This document shows, one piece after another, positions 20,576 to 29,777 of a stretch of 64,000 bases of DNA (positions are counted from its first letter, which is position 1; each line of letters begins with the position of its first letter). This stretch comes from Dipteris shenzhenensis. Its lineage: Eukaryota; Polypodiophyta; Polypodiopsida; Gleicheniales. Below the pieces are notes generated by a model, which was not told where the DNA came from, made no database searches, and was given only the letters and a program-made list of their open reading frames with translations. The stretch lies in NCBI GenBank assembly GCA_047967505.1, contig CM106540.1; one strand, 5' to 3'. The translations under genes and the position numbers were made by a program.

Positions 20576-21893
20576 TTGAAAACCCTCAAGTGCTTGCATG
20601 GTTGTGATACAAGGGTAAATGCAATGAACACATGGCTTTATTGCATGTGTTCGCAACGTAAGCAAAAGGCTGGCTTACAATGGGAGAATGACATTCTATC
20701 TTATAGCCAAATGCAAGCTCCGAATCACGACAAGAAGGATCCAAAGTGGGATCCCATCTTGCCCATCCCACTTGAGAGAGTACACATATGTACTTTACAT
20801 GCAGAACTGCGCGTCCTTGATAAGTTGTTGTATTTGCATCTTGTTTATGCTTGGAATTTAATTCTGCAAGAAGTATCCACACAGTGCATTGCAGAAGCTG
20901 AGAAGTTGTTGTCAGAGATGGGATTCCATGGAGGACATGTCAAACTTAAGGAGGATAAGAAAATGTCTGGCGCAACATAGAATCTTCCTGCAAAAGTGTC
21001 CATGGGTGGAGGGAAGGCAAGGAGATTCCTATCGAACCACAATCTCAACAAAGACAAACATACATTGTCTCAAAGTAGTTTGGGTTGTGAATACTAGAAA
21101 GCATTGTGTGAATGCATGACTAATAAGGCTTCTCATCCTCAAGTAGCAACTTTAAGAGCTAAAGTATGGACAAAGGTAGATGCATTGATAAAATTGCTTC
21201 GCCAGGTTCAAATCGATGAGATGTATTATGAAAGGGTCAGGATGGTTGTGAAAGAGTTTATGCAATTAATAGTGAAAGAATGGGGGGAGTCGCACATTAC
21301 ACATTACATGGTAATCTTGGCACCATCGTAATATTTAGCACTTGCTTTATCAACAATTTTAGGTATTCACGGAGTGCCTTGAATAGTCTATGAATCCTCA
21401 CCCAAGAAGAAAAGCCCTATCAGATTACGGTTCAGCATCAAGACTCCAAGAGCGACTCAAGCCTATCATAAGGCAATGCAGTAGGAGAAACATATTAAGA
21501 CATTATTCACAGCATATTCTCTATGCACACGGACCATGGTTTGTACAAAATTGGGGTCCTTTGTCAATTTGGTATATACAAGGCACGGAGAAGTCACAGT
21601 ATAGAGCCAAGGCAACCTACTTCAAGAACTCAAGGCATGGTGGTGGTGTCACTCACAGCAATGCATTGCATGAGACGTTCGACTGGTTTTTTAGATGTTT
21701 ACTAGGAAGGAATTTGAAGTCTGAAAAGGCAAAGGCATCAGAACTTGCAGAAGCAGTTCAAATTGTATCAAAGAATAGAAGGCATAGTGCTTGGAAAGCA
21801 TCCATAGGAAGTCAAGGAGTCGCATGTTGGTTGCAAGCTAGAGTGAGAGAAGGAAGCAGATGGGTCCAACCACCAACAGAAGCTATGGTGTAA
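20576..21893 (+). pseudogene. Unrecognised transposon-like coding block
   Basis: 20,576-21,331 is one frame broken by two TAG stops (near 20,978 and 21,096); 21,390-21,893 continues in another frame. Notable peptides are IPLERVHICTLHAELRVLDK, AEAEKLLSEMGFHGGHVKL, VSMGGGKARRFLSNH, then FVQNWGPLSIWYIQGTEK and NSRHGGG. The pattern (a VHICTLHAELR block, and a late WGPLS...QG.EKS...HGGG block) looks like a C-terminal half of a large conserved transposon or repeat-family protein. I recall similar text from proteins of other early-diverging plants, but cannot name the family. It directly follows the gypsy RT-RNase H remnant but is not integrase. Confidence 0.45.
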
Positions 21894-21989
21894 TTGTATA
21901 CAAATATGAAATAAATATATTGCTTATTTTGACCACAATTTGTGTACTCACTCTTTAATATCTTGCTTATTTTGACCACAATTTTTGTA

Positions 21990-22200
21990 CTTACACGATG
22001 TTGGGGAAAGTGGGGACATGGTGAAGGAGGGGGGAGAGAAGGGAGGGGTGTGGGGTGGGGTAAGGGGAGGGGTGGAGTGGTAGCAAGGGTGGGGCAAGGG
22101 GGGTATGGGGGTATGGGGGAGGGCGATGGGTGTGGGTGGGGCAAGTAGGGGGAGGGCAACGAGGGTGGGGGGGGTTGGAGGGGTTAGGGCAGGGACAGGG
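21990..22200 (+). repeat. G-rich tract with quadruplex potential
   Basis: About 200 bp with more than a dozen runs of three to eight G separated by short spacers. It ends about 90 bp before the ATG of the histone H3-like frame. The minus-strand translation is Pro/Ser/Thr-rich and not a gene. Whether it acts as a promoter element is unknown. Confidence 0.7.
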
Positions 22201-22292
22201 GGCACGATGAAACCCTAAATGTAATTAAAAGGATGTCAAAACATGATGGGCCCTTATCAAAAGTCTAAAAAAACCCTAACTCTCATTATTCA

Positions 22293-23321
22293 ATGGCAAG
22301 AGTGAAGAACACTGCTGGACCCACTGGACGCTGCCTCCACCCTTCCTCCTCTAGCTCCACCACCTCCATGGCATCCACACACACGAACCTATCCGGGTCT
22401 GGTGGTGCCTCCCCCGACTATCGTGAGCCCTCCTCCAACTCCCCCAAGTCCCGTGAGCCCACTCCCCAGTCTCCTAAGCCTTCTTCTCCTCCCAAGTCCT
22501 GTGAGCCCACTCCCTAACCCCAAGAGCATGAGCCTTCCCCTCAGCCTTCTCCCCAGCCTTCCCCTCAGCCTCAGCTTTAGCATGACCCTTAGCCTTCCCC
22601 TCAGCCTCAGCCTTCCCCTCAGCCTCAACCCTCAGCCTTCCCCTTAGCCTTCCCTCAACCTTCCCCTCAGCCTTCCCCTCCCCATTAGATCCCTCTCCCA
22701 ATCGAACAAAATGTGTTCGATAACCTCCTGGATATAGAGAGGATTCCTGAGGGTCAACAGACTGCCAGGAAGAGCACCATCTTCCCTCTCTCAGAGATAT
22801 AGCCCATGGCAGAGATGACCCATGTGCCCATGAGGAGGGTAAAGCAGACTGCAAGGAAGCCCCATCCCAAAGAAGGCCAAATCTCCAGACGTCAGCGAGA
22901 GAAGGACTCAGAGGAGGACCAACGTAGACAAGAGCAATGGAAGAAGTTCAAGGTAGATAGGAGGGTGTGGGAAGGTGTTCAAGTATCTGTAAGGCCCCCA
23001 CCAAGAGTCAGGAAGCCGTACCGAGCAAAACTAGGAGCATGGGCCCTTAGGGAGATCAGGCAAATGCAGAAGACCACCGACAACTTGATCCCACATGCTC
23101 CCTTCCAACGTGTGGTACGGGAGATCACACAGGGATACAAGGATTACATGCGCTTCAGCACAAGAGCCATGGGGGCACTCCAGGAGGCTGCAGAGCAAGT
23201 GACCACCGCTCTATTCGAGGATGCCAACTTGTGTGCCATCCATGCAAAGCGCGTCACGGTCATGGACAAGGACACGGCTTTGGTAAAGCGGCTACGAAGT
23301 GACCCAAGTTTGAAGCCCTAG
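22293..23321 (+). pseudogene. Extended histone H3-like frame with multiple H3-tail motifs (interrupted)
   Basis: From ATG 22,293 to the stop at 23,321 one reading frame (342 codons) is kept, interrupted by TAA at 22,515 and TAG at 22,578, 22,590, 22,686 and 22,800. It starts MARVKNTAGPTGR, resembling the H3 N-terminus. A Ser/Pro/Gln-rich segment with PSPQPSPQ repeats follows. It then passes QQTARKST, identical to H3 residues 5-11 within the motif, and later [15 protein letters not shown] before the histone fold. The second and third TAGs lie inside a CCT-CAG repeat, so CAG-to-TAG change is likely there. Keeping frame over 1 kb suggests a former single long protein. The alternative is an active gene starting at 22,806 with non-coding sequence upstream. 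Confidence 0.6.
22806..23321 (+). CDS. Divergent histone H3 fold protein, 171 aa
   Basis: Histone H3 pairs with H4 in the nucleosome core. Residues about 70-164 align without gaps to the H3 fold: [16 protein letters not shown] (alpha-N/alpha-1), [11 protein letters not shown], a loop-1 region [24 protein letters not shown] (alpha-2) and [20 protein letters not shown] (alpha-2 end, loop 2, alpha-3). The tail carries VKQTARKP with Lys equivalents of K4 and K9 and Pro in place of S10. About 24 extra charged residues ([17 protein letters not shown]) sit between tail and fold. The QKTT..LIP.APF wording is typical of centromeric H3, but loop 1 is not lengthened, so CENH3 is not established. No intron is visible. 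Start codon uncertain because the frame is open to 22,803 only. Confidence 0.8.
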   Translation: MAEMTHVPMRRVKQTARKPHPKEGQISRRQREKDSEEDQRRQEQWKKFKVDRRVWEGVQVSVRPPPRVRKPYRAKLGAWALREIRQMQKTTDNLIPHAPFQRVVREITQGYKDYMRFSTRAMGALQEAAEQVTTALFEDANLCAIHAKRVTVMDKDTALVKRLRSDPSLKP

Positions 23322-23508
23322 ATTCTCTTGCAGCCCACTCTTAGGACAAACCACCCCCTACCCTTGAAGGCACTATCTTGTATCTAAGGTCCAAGGGTCG
23401 ATTTTTTTAAATAAAATAATTGACATTCTCTACACTCTCGCATTGTTGTATATTTTCCATTTCAATGCTTGTAGTAAATGATCATTTTAAGTTAAGTTTT
23501 GAATTCTA

Positions 23509-23753
23509 TCAAATCCTGAAGGAATTTCACCGTCGCATAGAAGGGAAAAGTGTCCGTCACATCGCCAGGACCCCAGAAAGCCCAAAACCCGCCATGGTGC
23601 GAATTTGGGCATTTTGGACTTTGAATTTGGGCATTCTGGAAAGTCCAGAATGCCCAAATTTGCACTGTGGTAGGTTTTGGGCTTTCTGGGGTCCTGGCCA
23701 CATGTCGGACACTTTTTCCTTCTATGCAACAGTGAAATTCCTTCAAGATTTGA
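23509..23753. repeat. Imperfect foldback (hairpin) repeat
   Basis: Left and right arms of roughly 110 bp are near reverse complements: CCTGAAGGAATTTCAC pairs with GTGAAATTCCTTCAAG, and CAGGACCCCAGAAAGCCCAAAACC pairs with its complement near 23,670-23,695. The centre contains AATTTGGGCATTCTGGA-AAG-TCCAGAATGCCCAAATT. Both strands encode almost the same short peptide (RTPESPKP), as expected of a hairpin. It lies about 190 bp after the H3-like stop codon. It could be a MITE, a foldback element or a small-RNA precursor. Confidence 0.8.
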
Positions 23754-23967
23754 CAGAAATGAACTCTTAATACCCAAAATTGGTGAAAATGATACTAAAT
23801 TGGCTAGAAATTTATTAAATTAACACAATTAAAGTGATGGAGAAAATATATCATCGATGACTTAAACAAAATACAATGGAATTCATGACGAGCAATGATA
23901 ACTTAAAACAAATAATAAAGACATGTAGTCATGTATCCATTTAAATATATGTTTATATATACAAAAG

Positions 23968-25290
23968 GCCTCACAGGCTATCTTTCTTCTTGGCTAGTTC
24001 GAGTACATCGAGAATAGGGGTCTTTGAATCCCCTAGTGGATTCCTAGATATAAATCTAGCCGCATGCCAAGCAGGCCATGGAAAGCCCTTGAGATCGATA
24101 AATTGTTCGATCAGCTACTAGTTGTATTGGGAACTGGTGTCTGCAAATAGTGTTGAGAAAGTTTTTCCCTATCTGAAATTCACGAGTAACTTGAAAGATT
24201 AGTGTACATGAAGGATGAGTTTATCCTGTGTAGAACATTAAGTTGTCAGTGTGTGCTTTGGATCCAATTTCAATGTCATTGAAACGAACCCATACAATGA
24301 ATGGTTTTGTCTCCATGTTAGAATCCATAAAAATGGCATTCGCCCCATTCACTAGGCCATCTACAATGCTAAGATTTCTTGAACAAAGTTCGACTATCAT
24401 AGCGGCCTTAAGTCTTAGCTCTGCGTGGAGGCCTCTTGTGTTCTTTAGGTCAGTTGTTGGTAGGTTGATAGTCTTGCCACATGTCTTATTCTTAATGTCC
24501 ATTGCTTTAAGTAAGTGTGGTTGAGAGGTTAACAAATGGAAGACTTCTTCAATGGTTTTTCTTTTGCTACGTTTGTGTAGTAGAGTTGTGGGGTTTCATG
24601 TTTTGTTAGTGGTGTGCAATGATATAGGGTGTTCAAGTAGTTAAGATCCATATGTGTTTGGGTGCCAATTTGAATGCGATCCAAAATTTCTAAGAATTTG
24701 TGATCATTTTGGCTCATTGGATTCTTAAGCTCATAGTACATTATGTGGTCTTCTCAAATGGATGGTAGCATGGACAAGGTTGCGGCCTTGCTTGAGAAAA
24801 TCCAAGCATCCTTTGTTGGGCTTACTTGGCATAAGTCCCCACAAAGTAGCACATCCATACCTCCAAATGGCAGCAAGTGATTGTGCTTGATCTCATGCAT
24901 TCGCATGGCAATAAATGTATTCTAGCTAATTAGAGAAACCTCATAAAAAACTATCAACTCCATATCTTTATATAGAGCTGAAAGAGTTTGCAATGTTTCC
25001 GTTGCGAAAGGGTTTTGTACGTGGAAGTCACAAGTGACAAGTGGATTGCAGAGTGTATGGTTATTCCACCCACATTGAATGATGCTTTGCCTGTGTATGT
25101 TAGGACAAGAGTTCTTGGCAAGGTTACATTGGAGGTATTCTAGTGATTATAGCTCCTTAGCAATGTTTGGATCAAGACAAGTAGTGTGAATGTCTTCCCT
25201 GGGCCTGTGTTACTTGATAGAAATATGTGCAAGGGGCTTAGACATTTTTTGAGCAAAATGTCCTCCACTATCGCATGTTGATCTGAACTC
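23968..25290 (-). pseudogene. PIF1-type helicase domain of the Helitron, interrupted
   Basis: This ATP-dependent 5'-3' DNA helicase unwinds DNA during rolling-circle transposition. Landmarks, minus strand: Walker A as SNTGPGKTFTLL (about 25,225), VLTYTGKASFNVGGITIHS (25,000-25,090), a degraded Walker B region LIVFYEVSLIS (about 24,950), MDVLLCGDLCQVSPT (about 24,850), HKFLEILDRIQIGTQTHMDL (about 24,665), LSIVDGLVNGA (about 24,355) and motif VI as RTIYRSQGLS (about 24,090). The usual Asp of Walker B reads as Tyr, and several stops and shifts are present. It ends with TPILDVLELAKKKDSL and a stop. Confidence 0.8.
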
Positions 25291-25375
25291 AAAGTTCAAA
25301 TTGAGGTGTGGTATTGATCATTTGTTTGTGCTTAGTATGTGAAATGTGTATTGTCATGGTGAATTGTTTCTGCTT

Positions 25376-25888
25376 TTATGTTTTAAGAAGCTCAACTTCC
25401 AAGTCGAATTTTGTGTTTTTGCTGTGGTTATCATAGTTTAGAGATGATGAAGAATTCGTTGAAGTTGAATTCAATGCAATTGATGTGAACGCCATCAGTT
25501 TGATAAGTAGGGATCTATTTTTTTCTATTGACTCTTTGTTGTGTTCATAAAGATCATACCACACTCAGTGTCATGGTAAAGGAAAGGGAAGTAGAGTAAA
25601 CATAATTCTCTGTAATGTTTTTTAGGGTCTTTGTTCCTATTGTAATTGTTGAAACATATTATTCTCTCACGTTTGCATTTTTTTGTAATGCTCTTTTTCC
25701 CTCCATATTCACCAACAAATGATGCCAAGAAAACTTCATGCATGCTTGCATGCCATTGTAAGTATTTTGTGACAACATCTGGGAAGAAGATGTCATTGCT
25801 CTCAGGGTTTAACTTCTCCAGCTCTTCTCTTCATTTCAATAGCAACGTCCTCTCATCACCAAGGCTAGTGTTAATGTAGGAGAATTCT
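25376..25888 (-). pseudogene. Linker between Rep and helicase of the Helitron protein
   Basis: The minus strand gives LCLSLPLTSS (about 25,905), INTSLGDERTLLL (about 25,865), FFPDVVTKYLQWHASMHEVF (about 25,760) and KKHYRELCLLYFPFL (about 25,610). These match the conserved connecting region of Helitron proteins that precedes the helicase, including the HYRE.LLYFP block. The segment is in at least two frames. Role in the protein is structural or unknown. Confidence 0.65.
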
Positions 25889-26872
25889 CTAGTACTTGAA
25901 GTTAGGGGTAGTGATAAGCATAAGTGCACAACTTGCTGAGTGCTTAGATGTTGTGTGTTGAGTATTGCATTTCCAACTTTTCATTGCTGGTAGTTCATTT
26001 GACTGCATGCACTCAATAAATGCTTTTTGAGTAGCATTGGTAGTGTCTTTGTCCACCTTGGTCATGTATGATATGCAATATGATGCCACTCCATGTGGAT
26101 TTAAGATGAATTGAAGGTCAGTGTTAGCTTCCCATAACTTGGATATTGTTGGGTTGAAGTTGTTAGTGAAGAAATCCTTTGGTTCATGCTTTAGAAACAT
26201 TGTAGGGTGGTTGAACTTGAATGCAATATGAGGATGTATTGTTCTTCAGTAACCTTAAGTTGTGCTAGGTACTCATCAAATGTTAGCAGAAGTGTTAAGA
26301 GCCCATTACACTTAATTTGTTCTTTTTATGTTACTTTGCATGTCTTCCATGTTTAGTGGAGTTAGAAGCTTGGTTGTGCACATGGGTGGCTGAGGGAATC
26401 CAAAATGGCATTTCCCCCCTCTTCATTGCAAGTCTTCCTATGCTTATGGCATTGGATATCTAGGTTAGGGAGATGAAGATTTGATTTGTATTTATCTACA
26501 AATTCTTTTATCTTTGTATTTATTGAGACAATCTTGAATCCAAAGCAAGCCATGGTCATGTTGGATACTTTCCATGATTTTGAAATTCTATGACAAAGAA
26601 GAAGTCCATCACCTTCCCTATGATAGATAAATCTTTTCTTAGTATGCAGCTTGTAATCTATGCACATAGTACTAAGCTGGTCTTTGGGAATCAAGTTTCA
26701 TATTTTCATAGGAGTAGTGTGGCCATCATGTTTTGGTGTATTACGAATGCTTTCCAAGCACTTAATTAAAGGTTCCCACAATCTTTCTACTGTGGAGAAA
26801 GTAATGAAGAAAGTGGGGGGCCCCAATTGCCATATCATTGCAAATAAAATTTTCTACAATTTCACCTTGTAG
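25889..26872 (-). pseudogene. Helitron Rep (HUH-type replication initiator) domain, interrupted
   Basis: Rep nicks and joins DNA ends through tyrosines. Minus-strand landmarks: MIWQLGPPTFFITFSTVERL (about 26,830), IQCHKHRKTC (about 26,440), then after a shift at a G homopolymer CHFGFPQPPMCTTKLL (about 26,390), KVTEEQYIL (about 26,250), FNPTISKLWEANTDLQFIL (about 26,135) and ASYCISYMTKVDK (about 26,075). The last holds two Tyr spaced Y-x3-Y and a Lys, the expected tyrosine motif. The middle HUH stretch is poorly preserved and I could not place it. The LGPPTFF wording differs from the plus-strand Rep at 53.4 kb. Confidence 0.75.
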
Positions 26873-27249
26873 TCCCCTTGTAGTGTGATGATGTTCACAT
26901 GGAAGCAAAGTCATGATAACCAATGTTGGAATGAAGAAGATGTTCTACGTATGTGTTCTCTAATGCATCTTTTGCTTTTAACATGCGACCACGCAACTGT
27001 GCCTTACGCATTTGCACCCAAGTTGAGGATAGAACTTAATGGACTAATACATTCATTGTTTGAAGAAGAAGTTTTCTATGGAAAAAGCTAAGCAATGGTC
27101 ATTGTTTGTGAGTTCCCACTATGTTGTACAATTGTGAATGGCCATAGAAAATCTTAGGGAATGCAAGCTCTTCACATTGTTTATCCTTGAAGATGCTTAA
27201 AGGTGAGAACCCTTTGCAAGGAGAGACATCTATTGTTTTTTCTTCAAAG

Positions 27250-27857
27250 TCAATGTTGGCTTATACAAATCCCATGTATCAAGGTGTCAGTTTCGAACTC
27301 CTCATTCTCACAATTGAAAACTGCTACTGTTGGTGAGTGTTCTTGTAAATGTTGTTTTTTCAATGAGAGAATGTGTTGGTCCCATGAGTAGTTCAATGTG
27401 ACATTCTGTTGCTTGTATAGTGGGGTAAGCAAAGGTTCATTCAATGCATGCATTGTGAGAGTTGGCCTTACCAAGCCACTCATATAATAACGTGTGTACT
27501 AAAGTTTCCTTTTAATGGCAACCATGGCCATTGAGCCATCAGTAAGGAACCTGGGGAGGACATGCTAAGCTCTGTTGACATCTAAAAATACATTCACAAT
27601 TCTTGCCTTGAGGCCAAATGGTCCATCAAAGCTTAACTCACATATTTGGGCAAAATGAATTCGAATTGAAATAATAGGTGCTTCAATATCATTGAGAGTA
27701 CTTGCATACTTTGTTTGTTTTGCAAGAGGTGTGTTCTTATGGAAAAACATATGCACAAGATTATTCTTAATATGTTGGAAACAAATTGAGCACACACATT
27801 TTTGTTTGAAGTGACTTCAGTTTCAATGATAACATTTTGTAGCAACAAGCTAGTCAT
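27250..27857 (-). pseudogene. N-terminal (DUF6570-like) region of the Helitron protein
   Basis: Minus-strand peptides: CSICFQHIKNN, then GLKARIVNVFLDVNRA, then after an in-frame stop HVLPRFLTDGSMAM, KRKL, YYMSGLVRPTLTMHALN and PLYKQQNVTLNYSWDQHIL. This order matches the segment found at the start of many Helitron-encoded proteins ahead of Rep, where (I/V)VNVPVD(V/L)N and LPR are hallmarks. The role of the segment is not known. Two frames are needed, and a stop lies near 27,564. Confidence 0.65.
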
Positions 27858-28047
27858 GGATGGTCTTATTTGCTTTAAAGTTTGAAAGAAGTATTAAAGT
27901 TGTGCAACATTTGCAAGCATGTTGTGGAGAGTCTTATATAGTTCTTAGGTATTTAGTGTGAGCATTATTATTATTATTCCTTTTGTGCTTTCTTGATTGT
28001 TTCTTGCTATTTTCTTATATAGTTTGCTTCGAAAGAACTTTCGTTTG

Positions 28048-28781
28048 TTATAGCATGTTGTTCATTATGTATGGTAGTTCATTATTCAATGCATTGAAGC
28101 TTGCTACATTTTCATCTTTCATCCTATATATCTTACGTGTAATTGCTTGCATAGTGTAAGGTGCACCCTTATGTGTTTTAATGAATCTGGTAGCAACTTG
28201 TCTAGCACTGACATTGGGGTTCCTGTGAAGGATTAGCACAAGATGGCTTTCCTGTTGCTTATCCCAAGACACATATGCACGTTTATGTGGAGTTTCTAAT
28301 AGAGGAGACATTTGGGTAGGAATAGTTGTTTTATCACAAGCAAAATAATTATGTAGAAGCCAATGCTTCCAACAAAGCAAACATGAAAAGTTTTGTATGG
28401 ATGAGTAGCTGTTTGACAGATTGGTTTGAATGAACAACACAAATGCTGAGAAAGCTTACTCAAACAACTATATATTAATGATCTTGAGTTAGAGATACTT
28501 ACTGCTATTATCCCAATTGCTTTGGCACAAGTAGCTCTATTATTCCAATCAATTTTAATGTTGTGAAGAACGTTCCAAGGGCAAGTATTTGAGTTCACAT
28601 TTGCTTGAACACATTGAGTAAGGATTTCTAACAATGATGAGAATGAGTGTGAAGGAATAAGTCCAATCAAGCATATTATTATATCTATATTTTGAGGATT
28701 TCTTAGTATAAAACTCGAGTTCTTAGCAAGGTCAAATGCATTAAGATTGTCAAGAGCTTCTTTTTCAAAAGAGATGGCCAT
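28048..28781 (-). pseudogene. ORFs at the head of the Helitron, with a helix-turn-helix-like segment
   Basis: Two overlapping minus-strand frames (28,296-28,781 and 28,048-28,440). The downstream one contains AYVSWDKQQESHLVLILHRN followed by NVSARQVATRFIKTHKG and ITRKIYRM. The W...E..L......NP..SA.Q.A..F.......I..KI pattern resembles a SANT/Myb or other three-helix DNA-binding segment. The upstream frame (MAISFEKEALDNLNAFD) has no domain I know. Both sit just before the N-terminal Helitron region on the same strand and may be parts of one accessory ORF. Assignment is tentative. Confidence 0.35.
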
Positions 28782-29665
28782 TTCTTTACAAAGAAGTCAA
28801 CAAAGTAAAGGTGTAATTTCTCAAAGAAGCCCAAGGAAATTTGTTTAAAAAAAGCATTTGTTTATATCCGCATGAAGATAGTACAAATGTTTGCCAAGAA
28901 TCAAGCATTTCCCTCAAAATGTATGACATGGCTAGAGCTGTTCATAATGAAAGTGCCACTACGCTTAATGCAATGGAGCATTAAGCGCACACAAAGAACA
29001 CTTTCACTATAAAGGTCCAAGAAAGGTGCCTCCAATGATAGATCATAGAATGTTGTCCACATGAGAGCCACACAGCTAAATTATAACTTCTTCACCTCGC
29101 CGTTGCAATATCTTCCCTGTTAACTTAGGAGTTTGGGAAATGGGTTGCAGGTGGGGTCACAACTATAGCAGAATGGTCGGTGATGATCTTGACTCACACA
29201 TGTGCTCGCACAAACTCAACAAGAGTGCTCAATGAGCTGTGAATTAAGGTTCGTGAATTGAAGCAATCCACTCACTGTGCAAAACAATGCGTAGAACAAC
29301 ATAAGCAACAACAACTTCTAGTTGAATTGTAGAGGCATAAGATTAGGAGTTACCATATGATCGTATCCAAGATTCCACACTTGGGTAGCAAATACTTGTG
29401 TGAGCTCTTCTTTCTTAGGTCTGCCTCAAATGTTTGCCAAGATTGTAAAGTCGAACATACACAAAATGTTTCTCACAAACATGTATGAGACATTGAGACA
29501 TTCTTCAATGTGTACATGATGATGCCCTCTTCATTGTAGTCTTGGACTAGCCATGCAAAGAGTCCCTTGTGCTCGTTGACAAAAGTGAGATGCAATTTTC
29601 AAACCCTTAATGGACACTATAAAAACAAATAGAAATTTGGGTTACAAAGAATTTCATTTATTTAA
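28782..29665. other. No recognised gene
   Basis: Lies between the Helitron ORFs and the possible RPA-like remnant on the same strand. No domain recognised; presumably internal to the same element. Confidence 0.4.
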
Positions 29666-29771
29666 ATTGTTCACTGCTGCACGGTCCTCATTTCTAGGGC
29701 AATCTGCAATAATCAATTGTTCACTACTGCTGCATGGTCCTCATTTTTAGGGTAGTCTGCAATAATCAATT
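29666..29771. repeat. Tandem duplication of about 50 bp
   Basis: The segment ATTGTTCACTGCTGCACGGT and its continuation to CTGCAATAATCA is repeated from 29,716 with a few changes and a 3-bp insertion. It lies at the C-terminal end of the possible RPA-like ORF. Confidence 0.85.
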
Positions 29772-29777
29772 GATCTG

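Larger units (their letters stand above)
23968..28781 (-). mobile_element. Decayed Helitron-class element, Rep-PIF1 helicase gene
   Basis: Reading right to left, the strand carries an N-terminal region, a DUF6570-like segment, a Rep domain and a PIF1-type helicase, the order expected for a rolling-circle transposon protein. The coding sequence is broken by many frameshifts and stops but is nearly full length. No TC...CTRR termini or 3' hairpin were securely located. A possible RPA-like gene lies upstream on the same strand. No endonuclease domain follows the helicase, unlike the plus-strand fragment at 46.8 kb. Confidence 0.8.

Noticed and set aside
22806-23321. Calling the H3-like protein CENH3
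   Set aside because: Alpha-1 wording is CENH3-like, but loop 1 has the canonical H3 length and the tail retains VKQTARK, so the assignment is left as divergent H3.
23420-23777. Three ORFs on both strands sharing RTPESPKP peptides
   Set aside because: Both strands encode the same peptide because the DNA is a foldback repeat.
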